NCBI RefSeq assembly: GCF_020497125.1
Contig: NC_059075.1
Span: forward strand, 60,221,321-60,285,320
DNA length: 64,000 nucleotides
Direction: 5' to 3'
From: Mauremys mutica
Lineage: Eukaryota > Chordata > Testudines > Geoemydidae
Shown here: positions 1 through 10,355 of the stretch, piece by piece
Numbering within the stretch: the first letter of the stretch is position 1
Layout: the number at the start of each line of letters is the position of its first letter
Notes under the pieces: model-generated
Told to the model about the DNA's origin: nothing
The model's database searches: none
Seen by the model: only the letters and a program-made list of their open reading frames with translations
Program-made: the position numbers and the translations under genes

Positions 1-674
1 GTGTGTTCTATGTTCTGTCTTGTGGTGTTTGTCTTGTGGCCAGAATTGTTGTGTTTAATATTTTCATGGGATGGTCAGATTTGGAATCAAACAGAAGTAT
101 TGGATTGAAATGCAGATACTTGTTTTGTTCAACTTAGAATACAAAGTGTTTGGTTACATCAGAAAAATGTGATATACTAAAGTCTAATACATTTTCTTAA
201 GTAAGAGAGAGAAACTACATTGGCCAAATCTTTTAATTTAGAGTGGTTATTAAAATTTGCATACTGCCAGTCTTTGGAAGCAAGGACATGAAAAGTTAAC
301 CCACTCCCCATATTGTACAAGGGATCCTTCTGGCTACCCCAGACTTTTAGCCAGAGGGCTGGGGATGGTGGATAGCTATTGGTCTAGAAGTTATATTAAG
401 TGTACTTCTCAAAGTGGGTGTGCTTGTCCTGGCTTGTCCTTCCAAAGTTCTGTAATAAGGTTATTTTAGTGAAAGGGTATATGTGGCATACATTGAATGA
501 TAATACTTCTGTACTGTATAACAGTACTGTTTATGTGTTCATGGTATGAAAAAGGTGTATAATTGAAGAGTAAAAGTTTCCTTTGTAGGTTAAATGAAAA
601 AAAAAAAAAGAGAGAATGACTAACATGCGCTGGCCCCAGTCAAGGACACCACTTGGCTGCCTACCAAGGGAAGG

Positions 675-1545
675 GGGGGGGAATGGTTGCTGCAGTTACA
701 CGAGATTGGTGTGCAGCGGCCAGCCCACTCTCCTCCTTGGGGACCTTTTGTAAATATTCAGATTGATTTTATTTATATGTCTAAATGTTGTGGTTATGAA
801 TATGTATTAGTTTTAGTTGATGTATTTACCACTTGGGTTGAAGCTTTTCCCTGCAGGACAGTAGATGTCTTTGCTTACAGATTTTGTACCACGTTTTGGC
901 ATCCCTGTGACTATCAACAGTGATCGTGGAACTCACTTTACTGGACAGATTGTAAAGGGGTTATGTGCAGTTTTGCAGATCCAACACAACCTTCACTGCC
1001 CTCATCATCCACAATCTGCTGGGACAGTGGAACGCCAGAACGGGACTTAAAAAAATAAACTGGCCAAGATTTGTGCTGAGACACACTTAAAGTGGCCAGA
1101 TGCCCTTCCTTTGGCACTGATGTGTATGAGAGCCATTCCCAATCGAAAGACTGGACTCGGCCCTCATGAAATTTTGACAGGACACCCTATGCGACTACCA
1201 ACTGCATCCCCACTAACCCCAGCTCAGATGGACATTCATTTGCTGGATAACATAATGCTTAAGTATTGTCAGGCACTAATGAAATGTGTTAAGTCTTTTT
1301 TTATACACAGGTGATGGAAGCACTACCGAAGGATCCTGTGCAACCTTGCCACTCGTTAGAACCAGGAGCCTGGGTCTACATACAGATCCATCAACGCACG
1401 ACTGCCTTGGCTCCATGCTGGAAAGGCCCTTTCCAAGTCCTGCTGCCTACCGACACCGCTGTGAAGTGCCACAGACTGATTGCTTGGACCCAGGGTTCTC
1501 ACTGCACAAAGACCCCTCCACATCAGAAGAATTTTTCTACTGATA
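675..1545 (+). pseudogene. Broken retroviral integrase (pol 3' part) of ERV-A
   Basis: Three overlapping frames carry successive parts of an integrase. The core has the 'QIDF' first acidic site (about 755), 'NSDRGTHF' for the second (about 920) and 'QSAGTVERQN' for the catalytic Glu (about 1015-1045). The C-terminal part includes 'PCWKGPFQVLLPTDTAV' (about 1415-1465), which is the gammaretroviral integrase C-terminal pattern. Frameshifts near 865-890 and about 1290 and a stop near 1047 make it non-functional. The family is recognised from motif order. Enzyme activity is not expected. Confidence 0.8.
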
Positions 1546-1861
1546 ATTCGCCTATTCCTTTTTCTAGTTTTACTGTGCTTCTGGACAGCAGGAAGAAGGA
1601 CAAGGTGACGTACTAGCAACCTCTCCCTTGTCCACTGACAAACTACTGTGCCTTTGAACTTTTGTGGAAAAAGCAAGTCATTACAGGATGATGTCCTGGT
1701 ATTCTTCCCTGTAGGATGCTGAACCACAACTGCTTCAGGAAAGAAGAAAAAACACTCACTCCACTGACATTGCCATAGTCCAGGAATTACTGACTAAAAA
1801 GGACATTGAGAACTGACCCTGGTGAAGAAGCAAAGAATTACATTCTGGCAGGAAGGAATTT

Positions 1862-2655
1862 GTGGGACCCATGCTTGGGAATGTGGTATTAATTGGATTT
1901 TGGGGTTTATTCTACAGGCTGCGCCCTGTGTTTTGGATAAATCCTTCAGTATGTATTGCCCTCCCTAATTGGATTTTAAATGATATTGCCCTTATCCAGT
2001 TTTCACGTCACTTTTACATACCCAGATTGCTCACAAGGGGCTGCCATTAGATTAGCACAACGGAGAACCTGGAATAAGAGGACATTGGGCAGATCCCTAT
2101 GGGCTGGGGCTAATAGTGTCGTAGCCATTTGGACTATTCTTAAAAGGCCACTAGCCTTATTCTTAAAACTCAGCTATTTTAAGTACGGGCTGGAGTTGGT
2201 GAGTACTATGTCATTTCCGCCCTTAGTTCTATGACCCAGAAGTTACTGACAGAGATGGTATTGAATATCACTTAGGCTGGGAAGGCATTGCAGTGGGATC
2301 TAGACCAGACTTGGCCCACTGCCCTTACTGTCACATCAGGAGTGCCATCTGATCTGTGGTCATGCAGACATACTTGGACACTTTCTGGATGGAAGTGTGG
2401 ACATTCACAGTGCTCCTTCCAAGCATATGGACCGGTTAGGGTGGGTGTGGGCTCCCACATACCGAATCCTGCTGGGTCCATGGGGAGCATGCATGTGGGA
2501 TTGGGTGATTCACCGAGATATCTGGGACGTGAGACCGCCTGATACTCCTAATCGATTTTTAGTTAGTGCTCCTGGGATTACAGCTGATATTTGGATGGGG
2601 TTAGGAACTCTATGGACATTTTGGCCCTTAGAACCACCACAGCTTCAGTGTGTAC
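1862..2655 (+). pseudogene. Env-position coding remnant of ERV-A
   Basis: The stretch lies directly downstream of integrase, where env is expected. Several short frames are shared with the minus strand of ERV-B (for example 'GPMLGN' followed by 'LIGFWGLFYRLRPVFW', and 'GPVRVGVGSHI'). Shared protein-level similarity between the two copies says the sequence was once coding. No clear signal peptide, furin site or fusion peptide could be picked out, so the env call rests mainly on position. Confidence 0.5.
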
Positions 2656-2660
2656 AGTGA

Positions 2661-5156
2661 TCCACCGGAGTGCGCAGCCCCACCCCCGTGGAGCACTGCT
2701 TTACCACATTATATCTGAATTCATGTTATATCGGGTCACATTATATCAAGGTAGAAGGTGTACTTTTCTATTTTTAAACAGCATTTTAAATTTGGGGGAG
2801 TTTAAATAGTGGAAATTTAATTTAAAAAACACATCTTGTACATCTCCTGTCCTTAATAATTCAGCACCATGTCAACATTATGAATTACTGTGATTGACAT
2901 GAGACTGATACAGCTTAGTAAGTCTGAATTTGCTAGGGGATTCTGTGATCAGGGTTCCCTTAGCTTCAGACAGGTGGTATGGAAAGTTACTGAGTGAGAG
3001 TGCTGAACTTGCATTTGGATGCTGACACAACTATGTACTTTGGATGTTTAATCGGGGCTCTGTGTATTGTGCTGATCTGGAAGAACTGTCATGGTCAGTC
3101 AATGGTCAGACCACCTAGAAAACGCAGAAAACATATAGATGGTGGACTTGGTACTAACTGACTTGGGTCAACTGACTCCTTAGGACAGCACAACAAAGAG
3201 CTGAGGTGAATGATTGATGAAAAGGTAAATGTTAGTTGGCCTTCAGTCTGGCCCTGTAGTCCCTTCCAAAACTATTAAGCAGAAAAAAAAAAGTTATGAA
3301 ATGCCAACATGGCATATTTGGGGAACATGTGACTCCTTGGAGATAAGTATAAGTACTGGCGAATAATCATACATGCCACTGCCACCCCAACTAATATCCG
3401 AGGAGGCTTGTGATGCTGTAGGATTGCCACTATAGCCAATACCCTACTGCGAGGGACTTTTAAGAGACTTTTGGACCACAGGGTTTCAGGGTAGCCAACA
3501 CCCTGCCCCAGGGACATTTGAAAGATCAAGTGCTGGAGAAGAAAAGGAAAAGAAGTCTCCATCTAGAACTGGTAACTATACCGGCTTTATTTGCCAATCA
3601 GGATAATGCATAGAGCCAACACAGTTACTAAGAGTTTATGCTTGGGGAATTGAGGCTTATTAGGAAGAAGCGGTGTATAACCTTTTTGCTGCTTGTCTGA
3701 TTCTTTCAAATAAGTAGTTTTGCATTGAAGGAGACTTAAGTCTGGGTTTTCACTGGCACTAATACTGTAAATTCTTCCCAGCTGTGGGCCAATAAGAGAC
3801 TCAGCTCTATATGTTCAAACAATGAGCTGTATTTCCCATGTCTACATGGGGAAGTTTACTCACATAATTATACTGGTATACTTCTGTACCGGTATGTATA
3901 TAGTTATACTGGTATAATTTCCCAAGTGGACACTTATTCTGTAATAAGAGTGTTCATGCAGGGACTTATACTGGTGTAACTATAGTGATATAGTTCTGCA
4001 GGTAAATTTCCCCATTTAGAGGAGTCCCAATTCATCCTGTTGGACTTCCTGCTCAGAAGTAGCAGTAAAACCATGGCTCGAATAAAGAAACAATAGCACC
4101 ACTCAATTATAGAGACATGGAAACAGTGGTAGGTATTTCAAGAAGCTGGTTTGCAAGTGCATTTCACACATCCATATTTGCTACAGAACATCTACATCGG
4201 TATAAAGTATTAGAACTAATCACTACAGTTTTAGGAACCCAGCAGAAGATGTAAGCCATTGCTCTCTATTGCCTTATGCTTTTGATATCATATAAGAAAC
4301 TGCAGCTACTATATAATAATTATAAGAGTCAGCCTCATACAAAGGTCAGGATTACAGACCCTCTGAGTAATGATGGGGGACAATTTGCTGCAGATAAAAC
4401 AGATCAAGTATCTATACAAACAGGCTTAATATAAGACTCACAAAGAATTATTTAACATGAAAACAATCCATTGAGCAGTTGTCACTTCCACTGATTTAGA
4501 ATCTAACCTGCCCCTCTCGGGGAGGGAAACAAATCAAGCAGAAGAAAAAAAAGTAGAGGAACACTTCTTTTCAAACAAGACTGTCTGAAGGTCCAATAAA
4601 TGTGATATTCCATGCTGGTACATTATAAAGAGAAGAATGTTAAACAGGCTTTGGTAATTGTCATTGGAGAGTACTGTGCCATTTAGTTTGCACCAAATCC
4701 AAACAGGGCAAATGTTTCATCTCTCCAGGATAAAGTTTAGAGCCAACTCAAGCACAAATTGTGGAGTTTTACAGATAACTTTACAGCAGAATTGTTGTAA
4801 CAAATCAACGAGTAAAGCCCGTGAAGCTAGCAACAGGAAAGATATAGCCACAAAGAGAGGGTACAAGAAAGGAGGAAGAAATGTCTGTCTTTTGAGTTAT
4901 TAGCTGCGCTATTCTAGGATATCACCCTTTTTGACCAGCTTCTTTTTGTGAATTACAAACAATTTTTTTTTTAAACTGGAATGATTGTTTTGCTACAAGA
5001 TGGAAAACCACGTAGATAAAAACAAGATTTAAGTCCAGCATGCACAAAGTTGCAGGACACTTCACTCCTGTTGATTAAAAAATGCAATTCTATCCTCTGG
5101 ATGTCCATAGCTCTTTCCCTTGCTGACCAAAAATTGGCAATTCCTCACCCTGCCCT
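2661..5156. other. Intergenic stretch downstream of CCDC32
   Basis: I see no supported gene. Short open frames here have no recognisable family and no splice or codon evidence. One fold-back repeat is present (separate entry); the rest is unassigned AT-rich sequence. Confidence 0.6.
3838..4022. repeat. Small fold-back (MITE-like) element
   Basis: The left end reads 'ctacatggggaagtttac' and the right end is its approximate inverse ('taaatttccccatttagag'). Between them are several 'tatactggtat'-type short palindromic motifs. This looks like a small non-autonomous DNA transposon. The ends are imperfect and no target duplication was confirmed. Confidence 0.45.
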
Positions 5157-5162
5157 TTTATT
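5157..5162 (-). terminator. Candidate CCDC32 polyadenylation signal (AATAAA)
   Basis: Plus-strand TTTATT reads AATAAA on the minus strand, 63 nt past the CCDC32 stop codon. It is the first canonical hexamer in that direction. Use of later sites cannot be excluded. Confidence 0.5.
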
Positions 5163-5224
5163 ACTGCCACTGAATGCAGCTCCATCAGTCCTTGGACAGC
5201 TGCTTCGCATGGTTGGAATGCATT

Positions 5225-8135
5225 TCATTGTTCTGCTGCTGGAGACTCTTCCCCAGTTTCTTGCTTCTCTATATGGGACTCTGGGGGAATCAGGTACTGT
5301 ACCTCTTCAGTACTGATTGCCACTTTATCAGGCTGCAGCCACCGCTTTAAATGTTCCAGGGTGCTGAGGGAAAGCAGAAGTAAGAAGTTAAATATAAGAT
5401 AGCAGTAAATGCCAGTACTGAATTATAAAATGTGGTGGTGTTAACCCTCCATGGGCCTTTCTTCCATTGTATAGGCGCTCCTATGGCTACAGGAGGGATC
5501 TATTAACAGACTAATCTGTGTGCCAGAGAAGAAACAGGAATCCACTGTGCTCAAGAAGATGACTGTTTGGTTCCTGACATCCCCAAATGATGTTTTAATG
5601 GCATCTGTAACACAAGTCAGGACGTTGTCTCTAAGGGACTGCAGTTCAAAGTACAGGAAACAGCATCTTTCATGAGAGGGAACTAGGACCATTGTTCTAT
5701 AAGCCTGAACAATTTCTGTTTCCTTTATCTGACCTACCTAATGAGGATGCTAATATTTAGCACTTATATAAAACTTTTATTTTCAAGGGAGAGAGCTTAC
5801 AAGAGCACTACAGGCTAAGCACAGAAACAGGAGCCAGGAACTCAAGAGTTCTAATCTGAGCTCTGACACCAACTCCTGCCTGGACCTGATCTTGCAAAAA
5901 GCTCCTCACAGGTCTCTCTCTTGCTGGAGCAGGTGTGGACTTCAGTGGGACTCTGCGTGGATTCAGGAGCTGGCTTGTATAGAGCTGCTCACTCTAGGCT
6001 TAGGCCTAAATTTTTAGATAGTTCCCAACCGAGACATATTCAGCCATATTTTCAGCAAGCCTGAGCATCCACCATTCTAAATAAAGCAATTGATGCCAAA
6101 GCACCTATGAAAAGCAAGTCCAACATGTGTCAAATTGGACACTCGAAAATTGAGGCACCCAAAATTAGTGGACTTTTCAAAATTCAGGCCTTAACCTCTT
6201 TGCCACAGTCATCCTATGTATAAGATAGAGATAGGACTACTTTCTTGTCCCGCTGAAATGCTGTAGTAATATCAGTGACTTGCTCAGAAGAGGCCAAGTG
6301 TTAAGTATCAATATTACTGTAATGCTATAATTCCCACACACACTTCACTAGAAATCTCCAATAATTTTATTTTAAAGAAAGCTCTGCTCTATTTGCTAAT
6401 GGTAATCCCTGAATCAGTCTGACTGGCCTTTCCTCATCATGCTTGTTACCTCTCTTCAGATTCATGTCCCTCCACATAAAATTCAGATTCAAACTTTTCC
6501 TGCAGGAACCTATCCCAGCATTCCTTCTTTGCTTGGGCCAGAGTATGCAGCATATCCTTGGAGGTCACTTCCTGAGACAAACCCTTAATTCTCATCAGTC
6601 TTCTCTCTGGGGGGGGGGGGAGAAAAAAAAAGTTTATTTGAAGAGAAAGATAAACAGGTGGTTATGGCAAGAGAGCTTAAATCCAAAGGGTTAGATTAAC
6701 TCTGCATAATTAAATGATATTTAAAAGTTAACCATTTTACTACTACTTGAAATCTGGTGAGTACATTCTTTTGTTTAAAGCAATAGGGTTGTCTTTTTAA
6801 AAAATTTCATGATTGTGGATTTCTTCTTTATCTGGCTCATGTATTAACTTGTGCTCACTGTAGTTTTGACAGAACACAGTGTCATAGGAAGGAGTCAAAT
6901 TGGGTCAGCTTGTGGTGGCATAAACAGGCCAGTATTTCTTTTTAGAGGCTATCATCTTGTGCTCCAGATTCTAAGTTGTCATTTTAAGACATAAGTCTCT
7001 AGCCCTTTTGGTTGCAAAGACTGTGAAACCTTGCAACTCAGCACACAGGCTGAAACAATAGCTGTGAGGTATAAAGTGCTCCTATTAGTTGCAACAGGGT
7101 ACTGACTCCAAAGCCTAGTCATAAGAATTTAAGTGCCAACATTAACTGTTTAACAACTGATCAAAGCACAAGAGAAGAACTGATGTCAGGACACATACAG
7201 TGTGCAAGAAAGAAGAGGGATGATCACATTATGAAGATCTGCACTACTCCTGTGAGTGACTTCTTTTTTTGATCTCTTTAGTGTGCAGGACTTAGGAAAG
7301 TACCACTAGTATTTGTTTTGAGTTTTTCTCCCCCAAGCTGGACAGAGGTCACGGATCAATAGTAAACTGCATTTCTCTCCATAAGCACACAAAATATTTG
7401 ATAAAATGATTAGAAGTGTCTCAAAAGGTTTCACAAAGCAACAAATTAGATACAGGTAATACAGACAGAGTCATTATGAGTTCAGAACATATTCCCTATT
7501 CATAGTTAAATGCAGTGGAAACTATTTCCTTTAGAGGAGGAACAGTGGTTAACTCTGAATTATTTTTGAAAGACGGTGTGGGATCTTTAATTCACCTACA
7601 GAAATACCCAGAAATGTGTAGAAAGGGCCTCAGTTTTAACAGCCCAGCTGAAGCTTAACTAAGTTAATTTTGCAGCTCCTCATATTGCCAGTATTTCAGT
7701 GCACTATCAACCTTGGGTACAAGTCAAATCCTCAGGTGGAGCTTGAGTCCAGAGCCTTTTAATTCAGAGGGATGAGTGTCATCCCCTGAGTTACAATTAC
7801 ACTAACAGAGATACAGAAGCCATCACCATTCTCTAAACTTACTTTCTGACTGAAGCAAACTCAGAAATCGGAATTTTTACCATATACTTACCTAGTGATG
7901 CTAAATATATCTCTGAATCTTTCAGAGGTGCCCAAGGCTTCAGATTTGCTTGGAAAGAACCAGCTGGTTCTTCATCCTGGCTTTCTCCACTGATGTAAGA
8001 ATCTGTGAAGGAATCTGTAAAAGCATCACTAAAGTCATCTTTCTGGTCTGGATCTGGCAGACATGAACAGATTTCAGCCCAGAGGTCCTGGCTTGACCTA
8101 GTCACTACAGAGTCAACATTCTCAATCATTTTCAT
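5225..8135 (-). CDS. CCDC32: CCDC32, coiled-coil domain-containing protein 32
   Basis: Three coding exons on the minus strand join in frame: 8135-7892 (244 nt), 6606-6450 (157 nt) and 5363-5225 (139 nt, stop TGA at 5227-5225), giving 179 codons against about 185 in human. All junctions are GT-AG. The product matches human CCDC32 along its length: N-terminal 'SSQDLWAEICSCLPDP', 'LKPWAPLKDSEIYLASL', the basic/helical 'KGLSQEVTSKDML' and 'AQAKKECWDRFLQEK' in exon 2, and 'HLKRWLQPDKVA' near the C terminus. The start is the first Met after the exon acceptor at 8147; upstream exon sequence is 5' UTR. In human the protein is linked to AP2 adaptor assembly and clathrin-mediated endocytosis; that role is family knowledge. 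The acceptor of the middle exon is an interrupted poly-C tract (6609-6620). Confidence 0.96.
5700..7838. other. CCDC32 introns and flanks, unassigned sequence
   Basis: The sequence outside the exons (5364-6449 and 6607-7891) shows no other gene. The section around 5780-5990 has the feel of an old MIR-type SINE, but I could not fix its ends. Confidence 0.35.
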
Positions 8136-8879
8136 TATGCAGAATTCCTGAAAAAAATACATACAATGAATTGTAAGCATCAACTGTAAAACAATGTTTA
8201 CATCTACACATGATTCTTTCCCTACCCTTAAGTCTAAATAAAGGGAAAGTTTCTAGATTTTTAGAAGGTGATTTTCTGAAAGGAGCTAAGTCTAGTTTCT
8301 CACTTTCCATAAAGGGAAACTTGTACTAACAGATTGTATTTGTATACCGCGAATTGCGATTATGTGATCTATTACTGTATGAGTCATAATAGAATGATTC
8401 AGAAAAGCTTGCACCTCAGTCAATTTAAAATAATGTCCAGTTTACGCTATCTTTTGTAAAGAGCCACCCTGATTTTGATGGGTCCATCCTGTGACTTACA
8501 GGCCATTCACCTAAGCCGGAAATTTTCAAACCAAACACTACTTCATAATGCAGCAATTCTGCCGCAGTGAACACAGTCCAAGGTTTGCCAGAGCCTATTC
8601 ACATGGGCAAAAAAGGCATGATTACAAAAACCTTGTTGCTCAGGTTATGTAAAAGACAGGTGTGGTTGAGCTCCCGGTCCCATTTTATGCACATCCCCAT
8701 TCAGGGAGAGGCTAGGGCTGGGGGAAGGCTGCCCCTCTTCCATGCAGGGCACATTCTTTGCCTCAAACTCAAAATCTCAGCAGGGTCAGTCGGAAGGATA
8801 GTGGCGATGCCAATGGCCTCATCATGGAGGCCCTGTAGCCTCGGGGGAGCTGCTACCGCCTCTTTGGGGAACAACCTCC

Positions 8880-9720
8880 CAGACCTTTCCCCCGCTGAAG
8901 CCAGAGGTGCGCTGACGGCCCCTCCCCCGGCACAGAGGCAGCAGCGACACCCCAGTACCGGCAGAGCCCAAGAACCCACCTACCTGAGTCCCTCACTGCT
9001 GCCCCCTCTTACCTCCGGGGTAGCACGAATGGGGACGTACTGAGATTTCACTGACGTCTAGCCTGACCAATCAGCGAATGGAAGGGCAGCACCGCAGAGC
9101 CAGCCATTGGCTACAAGAAAGTGCCAATTATTCTTCCTCCTGGAGAGAGGGGGGGCGGGGAATGTAGCGCGGTGTTTGGCGTGACGCCATCTTGAAGCCG
9201 GGCGGAAGTTGTCCTCACAACAAACGGAGCGCGGAGGGCAGTCGTTGTTACTCCTAGTAGAGGGGGGCGTGAAAGTGGGTCTGTGCGGTATGAGGGCTCG
9301 GAGGAGGCCCTAGTGCGCTTGCGCAGGTGAGGCTGCTGCTCCCCCTGACCTACTCCACTGCCGCAGGGGCAGCGCGGGGTCCTAGTCAGGTGCGCTAGGG
9401 AAGGATGTAGCGTTGTCTGTGCCCCCGCGGGCTCTGTGGGCAGCGGAGTGGGATCTGCGTTCTCGGCCTGGTGGGCGGGGCTGGGCTGCGCCCCTCCGCG
9501 GCCTCCGCCGCTGCCTCACGCGGTGCCAACTGCCCGCATCGATCCGAGCCCGGCGGCGCCCCTCAGGCTCCTTCGCCCAGCGCTGCGGCGCCCAGCCAGC
9601 CCCGGGCGAGGGCTGCCTGCGCCGGCCGCTTCCCGCGGGATCGAGCGGTGCGAGGGTTTATTTCGTTTGCCTCCGATTTTAACTCGCTGGCACTTGAGTC
9701 AGAGGCTTAATTTTACAAAC
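8880..9720. promoter_or_regulatory. Bidirectional CpG-island promoter, CCDC32 (-) and PCMTL (+)
   Basis: The interval is GC- and CpG-rich in an AT-rich setting. On the minus strand a probable non-coding CCDC32 exon ends with the donor 'GGAG|GTAAG' at 9013/9012. On the plus strand a probable non-coding exon ends with 'GCAG|GTGAGG' at 9326/9327. Between them are a CCAAT box (about 9066), an inverted one (about 9105), a YY1-like 'GCCATCTTG' (9187-9195) and an ETS-like 'GCGGAAGT' (about 9202). The plus transcript would carry a short upstream frame (ATG near 9289, seven codons). Head-to-head layout suggests shared housekeeping expression. Assigning the plus exon to PCMTL across a 7.4-kb intron is inference. 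Confidence 0.7.
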
Positions 9721-9729
9721 CCTGGTTAA

Positions 9730-9896
9730 GCGGCAAAGAGTCTTGTGGCACCTTATAGACTAACAGACATTTTGGAGCATGGATGCATCCGACGAAGTGG
9801 GTATTCACCCACGAAAGCTCATGCTCCAAAACGTCTGTTAGTCTGTAAGGTGCCACAAGACTCTTTGCTGCTTTTACAGATCCAGACTAACACGGA
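9730..9896 (-). mobile_element. Turtle-type tRNA-derived SINE with an inverted partial copy
   Basis: Read on the minus strand from 9896, the SINE head ('CCGTGTTAGTCTGGATCTG') is followed by the body ending near 9784 ('CCCACTTCGTCGGATGCAT'). It then continues into a reversed copy of its own middle part. Arms 9730-9781 and 9820-9871 are 52 nt each with three mismatches, separated by a 38-nt loop. The normal 3' tail is missing. Confidence 0.8.
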
Positions 9897-9912
9897 TGGG
9901 ATGCTTGAAACC

Positions 9913-10345
9913 AGGGCCGCCCAGAGAATTCCGGGGGCCCGGGGTCTTCGGCGGCGGGGGGCCCCCGCTCAGGGGCGGCTCTAGACCCCAGCGCGCCAAG
10001 CAGGCGCGTGGGACGGCCCTTTCCCTGGGGGGCGGCATTTGGCTCCGGTTGAGCTCCCGCAGGCATGCCTGCGGCAGGTCGACCGGAGCCCGGGACTAGC
10101 GGACCTGCATGACTGCGGCGGGTGCCGTGTTCCCGCGGCTCCGGTCCCTCCGCAGTCATGCCTGCGGCAGGTCCACTCGTCCCGGGCTCCGGTGGACCTG
10201 CCGCAGGCATGCCTGCGGGAGCTCAACCGGAGCCGTGGGAAGAGGGGAAACACTCCGGGGGCCCCGGAACACACTCCTGGGGGCCCCTGCGGGACGCGGG
10301 GCCTGGGGCAAATTGCCCCTCTTGCCCCCCCCTCTGGGCGGCCCT
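9913..10345. mobile_element. GC-rich non-autonomous DNA transposon with 10-bp target duplication
   Basis: The ends are inverted copies of AGGGCCGCCCAGAG. The element is flanked by the direct repeat GCTTGAAACC at 9903-9912 and 10346-10355. The interior is very GC-rich and holds the perfect 18-bp palindrome CCGCAGGCATGCCTGCGG at 10057-10074 and 10201-10218, plus a diverged version near 10147-10165, and repeated 'CTCCGGT' / 'ACCGGAG' blocks. No coding capacity is supported, though GC richness opens several long spurious frames. The superfamily is uncertain; a 9-10 bp duplication is reminiscent of Mutator-like elements. Confidence 0.75.
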
Positions 10346-10355
10346 GCTTGAAACC

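Larger units (their letters stand above)
1..2660 (+). mobile_element. ERV-A, truncated gammaretrovirus-like (class I) endogenous retrovirus
   Basis: Plus-strand remnant with a non-coding stretch (1-600), a broken integrase region, then an env-position region. It is a close relative of ERV-B on the opposite strand: 1-600 aligns with the reverse complement of about 27900-28500, 1268-1730 with 27270-27740, and 1860-2500 with 26380-27140. No LTR is visible, so the 5' part lies outside the window or is lost, and the 3' end stops near 2660 before any polypurine tract. gag, protease and reverse transcriptase are absent. Frames are interrupted by stops and frameshifts. The class assignment rests on the integrase core and on its C-terminal domain. 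Confidence 0.8.

Noticed and set aside
8567..9043. 158-codon plus frame near the CCDC32 promoter
   Set aside because: No recognisable domain; it runs into the CpG island antisense to the CCDC32 first exon.
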